The notes under the pieces were generated by a model. The model saw only the letters and a program-made list of their open reading frames with translations. It was not told the origin of the DNA and made no database searches. The position numbers were made by a program, and so were the translations under genes. Positions 43,193 through 51,734 of a stretch of DNA of 64,000 nt are shown here, one piece after another (positions within the stretch are counted from its first letter, which is position 1; every line of letters begins with the position of its first letter). The stretch lies in the NCBI GenBank assembly GCA_020161575.1, contig JAIUNR010000001.1:496001-560000 (forward strand), in the 5' to 3' direction. This DNA comes from Pseudomonadota bacterium (GTDB lineage: Bacteria; Pseudomonadota; Alphaproteobacteria; Rhizobiales; Beijerinckiaceae).

Positions 43193-43252
43193 GGAAGCTT
43201 CCCCCTTATGTTTTTTGCACCCGGTAGACGGGCTTCTTGCCGCCGCGGCGGA

Positions 43253-43990
43253 TCAATGGTGGCCGCCTTCGAGATAGGCGGCCTTGACCTGCGGATCGGC
43301 CAGCAATTGCTTGCCGGTTCCGCTCATCGTGATGAGGCCGTTGACCATGACATAGGCCCGGTCCGCGAGCTTGAGCGCGTGATACGCATTCTGCTCGACC
43401 AGGAAGACGGTCATGCCCTCCTTCTTGTTGACTTCGCGGATCACGTCGAAGATCTGCCGCACCACGATCGGCGCGAGGCCGAGCGAGGGCTCGTCGAGCA
43501 GAAGGAGGCGCGGTCGGCTCATCAACGCACGGGCTATGGCGAGCATCTGCTGTTCGCCGCCCGACAGCGTGCCCGCGCGTTGCTGCAGGCGCTCCTTGAG
43601 GCGCGGAAATATCGCGCAGACCTTTTCGAGATCTTCCGAAAAATAGGCGAGGTTGTTCACCGAGGCGCCCATCTGGAGGTTCTCGAACACGCTCATGCGC
43701 GGGAAGACGCGCCGGCCTTCCGGCGATTGCGCGATGCCGAGATGGGCAATCTCGTGCGTCGGCATCTTGGTGATATCACGCCCGTCATAGGTGATGGTGC
43801 CTTCGCGCGCCTGCGGCTTGCCGAAGATCGTCATCATCAGGGTTGATTTACCGGCGCCGTTGGCGCCGATCATCGTGACGATCTCACCCTGGTTGACATC
43901 GATATCGACGCCCTTGAGCGCGATGATATTGCCGTAATAGGTCTTCACTCCGCGCACGCTGAGCAGCGGGGCCGTCATATCGGTGCTCAT
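43253..43990 (-). CDS. livF: LivF, amino-acid ABC transporter ATPase
   Basis: One of the two ATPases of the Liv transporter. The 245-residue product has Walker A GANGAGKS (about residues 43-50), the signature LSGGEQQMLAIARALM, Walker B LLLLDEPSLGLAP and the switch His region FLVEQNAYHALKLAD. GGAGGTGGG precedes ATG 43990, which overlaps the livG stop as ATGA. The frame is open upstream inside livG but without similarity. Confidence 0.96.
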   Translation of the reverse strand: MSTDMTAPLLSVRGVKTYYGNIIALKGVDIDVNQGEIVTMIGANGAGKSTLMMTIFGKPQAREGTITYDGRDITKMPTHEIAHLGIAQSPEGRRVFPRMSVFENLQMGASVNNLAYFSEDLEKVCAIFPRLKERLQQRAGTLSGGEQQMLAIARALMSRPRLLLLDEPSLGLAPIVVRQIFDVIREVNKKEGMTVFLVEQNAYHALKLADRAYVMVNGLITMSGTGKQLLADPQVKAAYLEGGHH

Positions 43991-44901
43991 AGGCCCACCT
44001 CCGCTTCGATCTTCTCGACTTCCGCCTCGTCCTCGGCGCCGAGATAGGCGGCGATGACCTTCGGGTCGTTCTGAACATGATCGGGCGTGCCGTCCGAGAT
44101 CTTGGTGCCGTAATCGAGCACCACGACGTGATCGGAAATCTCCATCACGACGCTCATATCGTGCTCGATCAGCAGCAAGGAGGTGCCGTGATCGTCGCGG
44201 ATGGCGCGCAGCAGGGTGTTGAGTTCGAGGCTTTCCTTCGGGTTGAGACCGGCGGCGGGCTCGTCGAGGCAGAGCAGAACCGGCTCGGTACACATCGCGC
44301 GTGCGATTTCGAGCCGGCGCTGATCGCCATAGGGCAGGTCGCCGGCGGGATCATCCGCGCGGTCGATCAGCTTGGTCTTCTCGAGCCAGTATTTCGCTGT
44401 CTCGATCGCCGCTTTCTCGCGGTTGCGGAAACCTGCCAGGCCGAGCAACCCGCCCAGGGTCCAGTTGGAGGCGACCATCAGCGGGTTGTGCTGGGCCACC
44501 ATCAGGTTCTCAAGCACCGTCATGCCGGAGAAAAGGCGGATGTTCTGGAAGGTGCGCGCGACCTTGGCGCGCGCCGAAACCTGGAAATCCGGCATCCGCT
44601 CGAGCAGGTAGAGGCTGCCCTCGGGGGTGGTGACCGAGTCGCCCGCCGTATCCGTCAGGGCTTCGACATGCGCATCGATATCGATATGGCCATGCCGAAG
44701 CGACATCCGCCCCACGGTCGGCTTGTAGAAGCCGGTGATGCAGTTGAATACGGTCGTCTTGCCGGCGCCGTTGGGGCCGATCAGCGCGGTGATGTCGCCG
44801 CGCCCGGCGGTGAAGGAAAGGTTGTTGATCGCGACGAGACCGCCGAAGCGCATCGTCAGGTGCTCGACCTTGAGGATCGGGTCTTTTTCCCAATTCGACA
44901 T
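43987..44901 (-). CDS. livG: LivG, amino-acid ABC transporter ATPase
   Basis: The second ATPase of the Liv transporter, 304 residues. It has Walker A GPNGAGKT (about residues 38-45), a long LivG-type insertion with TFQNIRLFSGMTVLENLMVA, the signature LPYGDQRRLEIARAM in the less common GDQR form, Walker B LLCLDEPAAGLNP and LLIEHDMSVVMEISD. I chose ATG 44901 (MSNWEKDP) because GGGGAG precedes it. The 22 codons upstream translate an intergenic palindromic repeat and are not likely coding. Confidence 0.94.
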   Translation of the reverse strand: MSNWEKDPILKVEHLTMRFGGLVAINNLSFTAGRGDITALIGPNGAGKTTVFNCITGFYKPTVGRMSLRHGHIDIDAHVEALTDTAGDSVTTPEGSLYLLERMPDFQVSARAKVARTFQNIRLFSGMTVLENLMVAQHNPLMVASNWTLGGLLGLAGFRNREKAAIETAKYWLEKTKLIDRADDPAGDLPYGDQRRLEIARAMCTEPVLLCLDEPAAGLNPKESLELNTLLRAIRDDHGTSLLLIEHDMSVVMEISDHVVVLDYGTKISDGTPDHVQNDPKVIAAYLGAEDEAEVEKIEAEVGL

Positions 44902-44917
44902 TATGCTGCTCCCCGCA

Positions 44918-44959
44918 GGATCTGATCCGAAAACCGGGTTCCACTTTTCGGGATCATGC
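44918..44959. repeat. Palindromic intergenic repeat, family 3
   Basis: ATCCGAAAA (44925-44933) and TTTTCGGGAT (44945-44954) form the arms of a palindrome starting one base after the livM stop. It matches, from memory, a repeat very common between genes in Hyphomicrobiales (the CCGAAAACCGG...TTTTCGGGATCATG type). It fills nearly all of the livM-livG gap. Confidence 0.8.
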
Positions 44960-46369
44960 TCAGCCATGCCCCTCTTTCACGAGGTCCGAGGAAACGGCCT
45001 TCTTCTCTTTCAGGAAGACCGAGGGTTCGCGCGTGGAGATCAGGCCGCGCGGCTTCCACAGCATCATCAGCACCATGCAGATGCCGAAGATGAGCATGCG
45101 GTATTGGGCGGGGTCGAAATTGTCCCCGAAATACATTTTCAGGAAGTCCAGCTCGCGCAGGATCTCGACGCCGCCGACGAGCAGCACCGAGGCGATGACC
45201 ACGCCGACAAGGCTGCCCATGCCGCCGAGCACCACGATGGCGAGGATCTGCGCCGATTCGAGGAAGACGAAGCTTTCGGGCGAGATGAAGCCCTGCCGCG
45301 CCGCGAAGAAGGCGCCGGCGAAACCGCCGAACATCGCACCGATCGCAAAAGCCGTGAGCTTGGTGTTCACGGTGTTGATGCCGAGCGAGCGGCAGGCGAT
45401 CTCGTCCTCGCGCAACGCTTCCCATGCACGCCCGACAGGCAGGCGGCGCAGCCGCATCGAGACGGCGGCGGTCAGCAGCGCCAGCGCCAGGATGACGTAG
45501 AACAGGAAGATCGTGCGGTGAATGGGCGAGAATTCGATGCCGAATTTCGCGGCGAAACCGTTTTCCGTCGCGTTGAAGGGCACGCCGAAGAAGCTCGGCC
45601 GCGGAATAGACGAGATGCCGGCATAGCCGTTCGAGAACTCAACCCAGTTGATCAGCACGAGGCGGATGATCTCGCCGAAGGCAAGCGTGACGATCGCGAG
45701 ATAGTCGCCGCGCAGGCGCAGCACCGGGAAGCCAAGCAGCACGCCCCAGAAAGCGGCGAGGATGCCGGCGACAGGCAGGCAGATCCAGAAGGCCCAGGCC
45801 TGCCAGAATCCCTCGCCGATCAATTGCGCCATGAACTCCTTGATGGGCTCAGAGGTGGCGAAGAGCGCGTAGGAATAGGCGCCGACCGCGTAGAAGGCGA
45901 CATAGCCGAGATCGAGCAGGCCGGCGAGGCCGACGACGATATTCAGCCCCCAGCCCAGCATGATGTAGATCAGGATCTGGACACCGAAATTGTCGATCCA
46001 TTTCAGCGCGCCCTGCGGTCCCACCGTGCCGAGCACGACGAGCGGATAGACCACCAGGAAGCCGATCAGGACCGGAAGGCCGTATTTCTCGACCTTGATC
46101 ATGAGCGCCGAACTGGGCTTTTTCTTCTTCACCTCGCTTGAGCGGACGGCATTGAGATAGCCGAGGAAGAGCCGGCCGAAGAAGACCAGCGCCACGATCG
46201 TGCCGAACAGGCCGGGGCGGGGCACCAGCACCATCTGGTTGTTGAGCGTCTGGTCGGTCTTGAGGCCGATCAGCAGGGCGAAGAGCCCGACAGCGATCAA
46301 GGCGGCGATCAGCGCATCCTTGAAAATGGCGGTCCAGTTAACCACCGGCGTTGCGCGCATCTCGGACAT
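44960..46369 (-). CDS. livM: LivM, amino-acid ABC transporter permease
   Basis: A permease subunit of the Liv transporter, 469 residues. Two helices lie in an N-terminal extension (about 17-35 and 50-70), and the core from about residue 100 has the family motif [29 protein letters not shown] (split as [15 protein letters not shown] and [10 protein letters not shown]), [15 protein letters not shown] and the C-terminal [20 protein letters not shown]. The extended length is normal for alphaproteobacterial LivM. It starts three bases after livH. Confidence 0.95.
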   Translation of the reverse strand: MSEMRATPVVNWTAIFKDALIAALIAVGLFALLIGLKTDQTLNNQMVLVPRPGLFGTIVALVFFGRLFLGYLNAVRSSEVKKKKPSSALMIKVEKYGLPVLIGFLVVYPLVVLGTVGPQGALKWIDNFGVQILIYIMLGWGLNIVVGLAGLLDLGYVAFYAVGAYSYALFATSEPIKEFMAQLIGEGFWQAWAFWICLPVAGILAAFWGVLLGFPVLRLRGDYLAIVTLAFGEIIRLVLINWVEFSNGYAGISSIPRPSFFGVPFNATENGFAAKFGIEFSPIHRTIFLFYVILALALLTAAVSMRLRRLPVGRAWEALREDEIACRSLGINTVNTKLTAFAIGAMFGGFAGAFFAARQGFISPESFVFLESAQILAIVVLGGMGSLVGVVIASVLLVGGVEILRELDFLKMYFGDNFDPAQYRMLIFGICMVLMMLWKPRGLISTREPSVFLKEKKAVSSDLVKEGHG

Positions 46370-46372
46370 CGA

Positions 46373-47296
46373 TCACACCTTCTCGACTTCGGGTTTGCCC
46401 AGAAGGCCCTGCGGCATGAAGATCAGCACGATGGCGAGGATCGAGAAGGCCGCGACGTCCTTGTAGTCGATCGAGAAATAGGCGGACCAGAAGGTCTCGA
46501 TCAGGCCGATCAGCAACCCGCCGAGCACGGCGCCGGGCAGGGAGCCGATGCCGCCGAGAACCGCGGCCGTGAAGGCCTTCACGCCCGGCACGAAACCGTC
46601 GGAGAAGTGCACCACGCCGTAATAGGTCAGGAACATCGTGCCGGCGACCGCGGCCAGTGCCGCGCCCATGATGAAGGTCACCGCGATGGTGCGGTCGACA
46701 TTGATCCCGAGCAGGGCGGCCATTTTCGCGTCCTGCTCGCAGGCGCGCTGGGCGCGACCGAGCGGGGTCTTCTGGACCACATACCAGAAAATGCCGAGGA
46801 GCAGCGCCGTGACCACGATGATCATCACCTGCTTGTAGGAAATCGCGACCTGGAAGCCGTTGCGTTCGAACAGATGGATCGTGTCGCGCATGATCGGCGG
46901 GATGGGTTTGTTGCGCGCGCCCTGCGACACCTGCACGAAGTTCATGAGCAGAATGGACATGCCGATCGCGGAAATCAGCGGTGCGAGGCGGAACGAGCCG
47001 CGCAATTTGCGATAGGCGACCCGCTCGATCGTCCAGCTGTAGAGCGCCGTGACGACCATCGAGATCAGCAGCGCCAGCATCAGCGCGAGGAAGATGACAC
47101 CCGCCCCCATGCCGAGGAACGCCGTGACAGCCATGAAGACGATGAGCGCCACGAAGGCGGAGATCATGAACACGTCGCCATGGGCGAAGTTCACCATCCC
47201 GATGATGCCGAAAACCATCGTGTATCCGATGGCGATCAAGCCATAGACAGCGCCTAACGTGACGCCGTTAATCAATTGCTGGACGAATACTTCCAT
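46373..47296 (-). CDS. livH: LivH, amino-acid ABC transporter permease
   Basis: A permease subunit of the Liv transporter. I start it at ATG 47296 (MEVFVQQLINGVTLGAVYGL), giving 307 residues, where family similarity begins; the frame is open 33 codons further to ATG 47395, and that N-terminus is hydrophilic without similarity. About eight membrane helices, with GYTMVFGIIGMVNFAHGDVF, GINVDRTIAVTFIMGAALAA and VKAFTAAVLGGIGSLPGAVL. Three bases separate it from livM. A 225-base gap to the epimerase gene may hold a promoter. Confidence 0.93.
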   Translation of the reverse strand: MEVFVQQLINGVTLGAVYGLIAIGYTMVFGIIGMVNFAHGDVFMISAFVALIVFMAVTAFLGMGAGVIFLALMLALLISMVVTALYSWTIERVAYRKLRGSFRLAPLISAIGMSILLMNFVQVSQGARNKPIPPIMRDTIHLFERNGFQVAISYKQVMIIVVTALLLGIFWYVVQKTPLGRAQRACEQDAKMAALLGINVDRTIAVTFIMGAALAAVAGTMFLTYYGVVHFSDGFVPGVKAFTAAVLGGIGSLPGAVLGGLLIGLIETFWSAYFSIDYKDVAAFSILAIVLIFMPQGLLGKPEVEKV

Positions 47297-47521
47297 CGTT
47301 GAACTGAACGCCTCCCACCCGTTTTCTCCCGTCTTGACGCGGGATTTTTTCACGCCGGCTTCTGCCGATATTTCTTTTTCGTTAGCAGCAACCATCGGGT
47401 TCTACAATCCGATGGGCGCCGCGTTAATGGACCAGTGTATCTCTCCGATCAACTGAGAATATGTTCCGCAAGGAGTGAATTCCTCCAAAATCTGAGGATG
47501 AACTAGCGGAAGGCCACGATT

Positions 47522-48532
47522 TCAGGGCTTGTCCGCCAGCACGAAGCCATGCGCGAAGGGGTCGCGATCATCGATGAAGATCGTGTTGAGGCCGGTCATG
47601 ATCGCCCATCCCTCGACAGAGGGAATGATGGCCTTCTTCCCGCCCACCTCGGTTTCTCCCTCGATGCGGCCGGTGAAAAGCGAGCCGATGATACTCTCGT
47701 GGATAAAATCATCACCGGGCTTGAGCAGCCCCTTGGCCGCCCATTGTGCGAGGCGCGCCGAAGTGCCGGTGCCGCAGGGGGATCGGTCGATGGCCTTGTC
47801 CCCGTAGAAGACGGCATTCCGTGCGCTCGCGCCCGGCTTTGTCGGCTTGCCCGTCCACAGGACATGACGCGAGCCACGGATCAACGGATTTTCCGGGTGC
47901 ACGAGTTCGATCGTCTCGTTGACGGCGCGGCGTACGGCGGGCGACCAGCGCAGCACATCCGAGGGCTGGATATTTTCAAGCCCGGTGAAATTTTCCTGCG
48001 GATCGACGATCGCATAGAAATTGCCGCCATAGGCGATATCCACCTTGAGCCGGCCAAGGCCTTTCACATCCAGCACCACATCGGTGGCATGGAGGAAGGA
48101 GGGGACATTGATCAGCTTCACGCTGGTGATGCGCCCGTCCTTTTCGGTGTAATGGGCCTCCACCAGCCCGGCGGGCGTGTCAAGGCGGAGCTTGCCGGGC
48201 GTCTTCGGCGTGACGACACCATGTTCGAGCGCCATGGTCACGGTGCCGATCGTCCCGTGTCCGCACATTGGCAGGCAGCCGGAGGTCTCGATGAAAAGGA
48301 TCGCGATATCGCAATCGGGCCGGGTCGGTGGATAGAGGATCGAGCCGGACATCATGTCGTGGCCGCGCGGCTCGAACATCAATCCGGTGCGGATCCAGTC
48401 GTATTCGGCAAGGAAATGCTCGCGCTTCTCGCTCATGTTGGCGCCATGGAGCTGGGGGCCGCCGCCCACCACCATGCGGACGGGATTGCCGCAAGTATGC
48501 CCATCGACGCAAAAGAAGCTGTGCCGTGCCAT
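47522..48532 (-). CDS. 4-hydroxyproline 2-epimerase (proline racemase family)
   Basis: A 336-residue proline racemase-family enzyme that inverts the alpha carbon of hydroxyproline or proline. Both catalytic cysteines are present: Cys90 (MCGHGTIG) and Cys253 (SPCGTGTSA). This excludes the dehydratase branch, which has Thr at the second site. DGHTCGNPVRMVVGGGP at the N-terminus is typical of hydroxyproline epimerases. Fifteen bases downstream of the aconitase X small-subunit gene and upstream of livH, which fits a catabolic unit for proline-like amino acids. Confidence 0.9.
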   Translation of the reverse strand: MARHSFFCVDGHTCGNPVRMVVGGGPQLHGANMSEKREHFLAEYDWIRTGLMFEPRGHDMMSGSILYPPTRPDCDIAILFIETSGCLPMCGHGTIGTVTMALEHGVVTPKTPGKLRLDTPAGLVEAHYTEKDGRITSVKLINVPSFLHATDVVLDVKGLGRLKVDIAYGGNFYAIVDPQENFTGLENIQPSDVLRWSPAVRRAVNETIELVHPENPLIRGSRHVLWTGKPTKPGASARNAVFYGDKAIDRSPCGTGTSARLAQWAAKGLLKPGDDFIHESIIGSLFTGRIEGETEVGGKKAIIPSVEGWAIMTGLNTIFIDDRDPFAHGFVLADKP

Positions 48533-48547
48533 GATCGTTCCGGTTTT

Positions 48548-48961
48548 TCAGGGAAGAAGAGGGTGAAACGCACCGTCCGGCGCGAGAGTGTAGCACCCCT
48601 CGGCGAGGTCGTGCTGGTGCTGGGCGGCGAGCGAGAAGGCGGGCGGGGCGAGCCAGCCCATTTCCCTGGCGATAAGACAACCGATCAGCAGGATCGCATC
48701 CGGCGCGCCCATGACAAGCGCCGCCGGTGCCTTGCCGCCGCGGATCAGTTCGAGCAACACCGCCGAGGAGGAGGAGGAGCCGATCGTGCCCGGCAGGCAC
48801 AGGATCGTTCCCGCGATGCTGGTCCCGCATTGGGGATGGCGGACCTGGATGATCCGCCCGCTGGCCGGGTCGACACCGCCCCAGAAAGAAAGCGGTGCAT
48901 CGAGCTTGAGCAGGGGGCCCTGCGCGTCACCGGCAAGCAGGGCTTCAAGCCTCATCGCCAT
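48548..48961 (-). CDS. Aconitase X small (swivel) subunit
   Basis: A 137-residue swivel-domain protein (former DUF126) that forms the small subunit of two-chain aconitase X. It contains APLSFWGGVDPASGRIIQVRH (split at DPASGRII), LPGTIGSSSSSAVLLELIR (the Ser-rich motif, about residues 55-66) and ALVMGAPDAILLIGCLIARE. ATG 48961 has GGAGG seven bases upstream; ATG 48955 overlaps the large-subunit stop as ATGA and is an alternative. Bacterial two-chain members studied so far include cis-3-hydroxy-L-proline dehydratases. Confidence 0.9.
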   Translation of the reverse strand: MAMRLEALLAGDAQGPLLKLDAPLSFWGGVDPASGRIIQVRHPQCGTSIAGTILCLPGTIGSSSSSAVLLELIRGGKAPAALVMGAPDAILLIGCLIAREMGWLAPPAFSLAAQHQHDLAEGCYTLAPDGAFHPLLP

Positions 48962-50208
48962 AGCCGCGCCTCCCGAACCAGCCGTCCGGCGACCGCGCTT
49001 TCCACGCATTCCGAGAGCGCCCCGTATCGCACCGCATAGCCGGTATTGCCGGGTGCGTAATGCGCGAATTTTCCTGAATTGGTCATCAGCACGCCGGTGG
49101 TGGCTTCGAGGATCGGCGCCACGACGATGCAGGTATCGGCCACCAGCGTGACGCCCGCCTCCTCGAGCGCGCGCCGCCTGCCGGCGGCTTCCAGCGCCTT
49201 GATCGCGTGACGGCCGGTGCAGGCATAGAAGGGGCGGACGAGCTTTCGGCCGTCGATCAGCCTTTCAAGCTCCACCAGCTCCTCGTAGGAGCAATGCGGC
49301 GAGCCGATCGCCACGGCATCGACAGCTTCGAGAACGGTTGTCGACATGCCCGCGAGGGTGGAGGAGATCATCCCGGGCGTGACGGAGATCGTGGGAATTT
49401 CCCGCTTTCCGCCGGTCGCGCTTGACAGGTCCGGCGCCTCCGGCGTCGCGCCGATGATATGGAAGAGGCCGACCGCGCCGGCCGAGGCCGCCGCCGCGCC
49501 GAAGGCCTTCAGGCGATCCTCGGTCGCAAAGCCGGTGAGGCCGATCACCACTCCGATGGCGTTTCCCGCTCTCTGGCCGAACAAGGTGCCGATCACCGGC
49601 CAGAAGATATCACTGTCACGGAGGTCCGGCGAGAGTCCTGAGCAATCAAGCGCGAAGGTCGCATGCCGGTTTTCAGGAATATGAAGGCCATAATACGGAG
49701 CGCGCCCCGCAATGGCGCAGCAGATATCGAGGAAATCGCCATAGCGATTGGTCCGCGCGCCAAGCACGGAATTGCAGAAGGCAACCGCATTGCTCTCGCC
49801 CCAGGCGACATCCGTGCCGAAAGCGGGGCGATGGCCGGCCTGATACGGCGCGCAGGTCCAACTGGGCGCGCATCCCATTGTTTCGTAGGCGCGCATCATG
49901 CGCTTTGCCATATCATGTTCATGCGGCGAATGGCGGGTACGCGCGCCGCAGAACAGGTCGAGCGCGCCGACATTGAGCGTCGCGGGAATTGAGACCTTTG
50001 CGCCCAGCGCAACCAGCTTCTCCGCGAAAAGCGTGCCCGAATCACCGTGATAGAGGGCACCGTCGATATGCGCGGATTCGACCGCCACCAGCTTTTCAGC
50101 CCCCATCAGCCGCGCTGTCTCGGCAATGACCCGCATCGCCAGCGCGCGCGCTTCGCCGCTTTCGCCGGCAAGCCATGAGGTTTCGAGCGGGGTCAGGGCC
50201 AGTGTCAC
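48952..50208 (-). CDS. Aconitase X catalytic subunit, probable cis-3-hydroxy-L-proline dehydratase
   Basis: A 418-residue aconitase X catalytic subunit (former DUF521). Motifs visible are AHIDGALYHGDSGTLFAEKL (about residues 45-64), TWTCAPYQ-like SWTCAPYQAGHRP with a candidate iron-sulfur Cys, GESNAVAFCNSVLGARTNR, AIGSPHCSYEELVELERL and TNSGKFAHYAPGNTGYAVRY. Start is GTG 50208; the ribosome site is weak. The enzyme would dehydrate cis-3-hydroxyproline to a pyrroline that feeds proline metabolism. Mevalonate-type substrates are the archaeal alternative, unlikely beside the epimerase. Confidence 0.85.
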   Translation of the reverse strand: MTLALTPLETSWLAGESGEARALAMRVIAETARLMGAEKLVAVESAHIDGALYHGDSGTLFAEKLVALGAKVSIPATLNVGALDLFCGARTRHSPHEHDMAKRMMRAYETMGCAPSWTCAPYQAGHRPAFGTDVAWGESNAVAFCNSVLGARTNRYGDFLDICCAIAGRAPYYGLHIPENRHATFALDCSGLSPDLRDSDIFWPVIGTLFGQRAGNAIGVVIGLTGFATEDRLKAFGAAAASAGAVGLFHIIGATPEAPDLSSATGGKREIPTISVTPGMISSTLAGMSTTVLEAVDAVAIGSPHCSYEELVELERLIDGRKLVRPFYACTGRHAIKALEAAGRRRALEEAGVTLVADTCIVVAPILEATTGVLMTNSGKFAHYAPGNTGYAVRYGALSECVESAVAGRLVREARLWR

Positions 50209-50474
50209 GTGAGCAGGAATCCCGATCGGAGAGGCCGTTGCTTGGGTTCAGGGGGCAGGATAGCGATCGAGCTCAAGAAGTCACCTCTGATGCCTGCCGA
50301 TCCAATAGGGTCGAAGTCCGGGCATCATGGCGGGCAGGCAGCAACCCGTCAATTATTTTATACAATCTACAAGTCAATGCTGAAACGGCGAGGCTGCCAT
50401 CCCGAGGATGTGCATTCCCCCTTGCGCTTTCGGCTGGCTCATCCATTTGTGCCTGTCACAGACAAGGACCCCGC
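50209..50474. other. Divergent intergenic region aconitase X / flavin reductase
   Basis: A 266-base gap between divergent genes. The segment 50350-50379 is strongly AT-rich in an otherwise GC-rich context and includes TATACAAT, a possible -10 element on the plus strand, but no good -35 was found at the right distance. Promoters for both sides are expected here. Confidence 0.4.
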
Positions 50475-50987
50475 GTGACAAGCATCGACCAGCCCGCCAG
50501 CGATACCGCTCCGTCCAAGGCCGCATTCCGCGACGCGATGGCGCGGATCGGCGCGGCCGTCCATCTCGTCACGACAGATGGCCCCGCCGGGCGCGCGGGA
50601 CTTACCGCGACGGCCTTCGCGCCTGTAACGGACGAGCCGCCGCATCTGCTCGTCTGCCTCAATCGCGAAAGCCGGACAGCCGCGCTCATCCGGGAAAACG
50701 GCGTCTTCGCGATCAATACGCTTGCGGCGGGGCAGCAGGAACTGGCGGATGTCTTTGCCGGGCGTACGCATCTGCATGGCGCTGCGCGTTTCAGTCATGG
50801 TCTCTGGCGTGAAGGCGCGCTGGGCGTGCCCGTCCTTGCGGATGCGCTGGCAAGTTTTGTCCTGCGCACCCGGTCGATAGAGACCCTGGGCACGCATCAG
50901 GTGGTGATCGGCGCGCTGACCGGAATTACGACCGGCGAAGCCCATGCGGGGCTGGTCTATACACGCCGAGCCTATCACGCGCTCTAA
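50475..50987 (+). CDS. Flavin reductase-like protein
   Basis: A 170-residue protein of the flavin reductase/FMN-binding split-barrel family that supplies reduced flavin to monooxygenases. It has FRDAMARIGAAVHLVTTDG, GLTATAFAPVTDEPPHLLVCLN (about residues 45-66), ENGVFAINTLA and HQVVIGALTGITTGEAHAGLVYTRRAY-like ending. I start at GTG 50475 with AGGAC upstream; the frame stays open 100 codons further without similarity. No partner oxygenase gene is seen in the window. Confidence 0.83.
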   Translation: MTSIDQPASDTAPSKAAFRDAMARIGAAVHLVTTDGPAGRAGLTATAFAPVTDEPPHLLVCLNRESRTAALIRENGVFAINTLAAGQQELADVFAGRTHLHGAARFSHGLWREGALGVPVLADALASFVLRTRSIETLGTHQVVIGALTGITTGEAHAGLVYTRRAYHAL

Positions 50988-51014
50988 CTGCCGGGCCTGT
51001 GTGACGAACGGCAA

Positions 51015-51713
51015 TCACACCGCGCGGGTGATCCCGCCATCCACCCGGATATTCTGGCCGGTGATATAGCCGGCATCCTCCGAGAGCAGGAAGGCAACTG
51101 TTTTGGCGATTTCCTCGGTCCGCCCATAGCGTCCCATCGGGATGCGGCTTTTGAAGACCTCCTTCTCGGGGAGGGAGTCGATGAAGCCCGGCAGCACGTT
51201 GTTCATGCGGATGTTCCGGCTCGCGTAGCGATCGGCGTAGAGCTTGGTGAAGGAGGCGAGGCCGGCGCGCAGGGTGCAGGAGATCGGGAAGGCGGGATCC
51301 GGCTCGAAGGCGGCGAAAGTCGAGATATTGACGATGGCTCCGCCGCCCTGGCTTTCCATGATCGGCGTGATGAGCCGCGCGATCTTCACGACATTGAGAA
51401 TGATCAGATCAAGACCCTTCGCCCAGTCGGCATCGGTGAGGTCGAGCAGGTCGCCTTTGGGCGGATGGCCGGTGGAGAGCACCGCGCCGTCGATCCGGCC
51501 CCATTTTTCCATCGTCGCGTCGACAAGGCGCTTGAGATCGCCCTCCTCGGTGACGGAACCCGTCACCCCGATGCCGCCGAGTTCCGCGGCGAGGGTTTCA
51601 GCATTGCCCGAGGGCGAAAGCAGCGCTACATGCCAGCCGCGCGCCACGAGTTCGCGCGCCGAGGCACCGCCCATGCCCTTGCCGGCGCCCGTGAGAATAG
51701 CAACCTTTGTCAT
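51015..51713 (-). CDS. SDR-family protein lacking the YxxxK catalytic pair
   Basis: A 232-residue short-chain dehydrogenase-like protein. The cofactor loop TGAGKGMG (about residues 8-15), the active Ser region IVNISTFAAF and the C-terminal GYITGQNIRVDGG are all present. At the YxxxK position the sequence reads SCTLR, confirmed from the nucleotides near 51273-51287, so Tyr is Ser and Lys is Arg. It may bind NAD(P) without normal chemistry or use other residues. It is downstream of the enol-lactonase-like gene on the same strand. Confidence 0.8.
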   Translation of the reverse strand: MTKVAILTGAGKGMGGASARELVARGWHVALLSPSGNAETLAAELGGIGVTGSVTEEGDLKRLVDATMEKWGRIDGAVLSTGHPPKGDLLDLTDADWAKGLDLIILNVVKIARLITPIMESQGGGAIVNISTFAAFEPDPAFPISCTLRAGLASFTKLYADRYASRNIRMNNVLPGFIDSLPEKEVFKSRIPMGRYGRTEEIAKTVAFLLSEDAGYITGQNIRVDGGITRAV

Positions 51714-51734
51714 AAGTACCGATCCGTTGTGAAA

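Noticed and set aside
47328-47348. CCCG...CGGG hairpin followed by T run upstream of livH
   Set aside because: It has terminator polarity on the plus strand, where no gene is transcribed, and the arms are only about four bases.
50175-50474. A 100-residue N-terminal extension of the flavin reductase
   Set aside because: No similarity, crosses the divergent promoter region and includes an AT-rich block.
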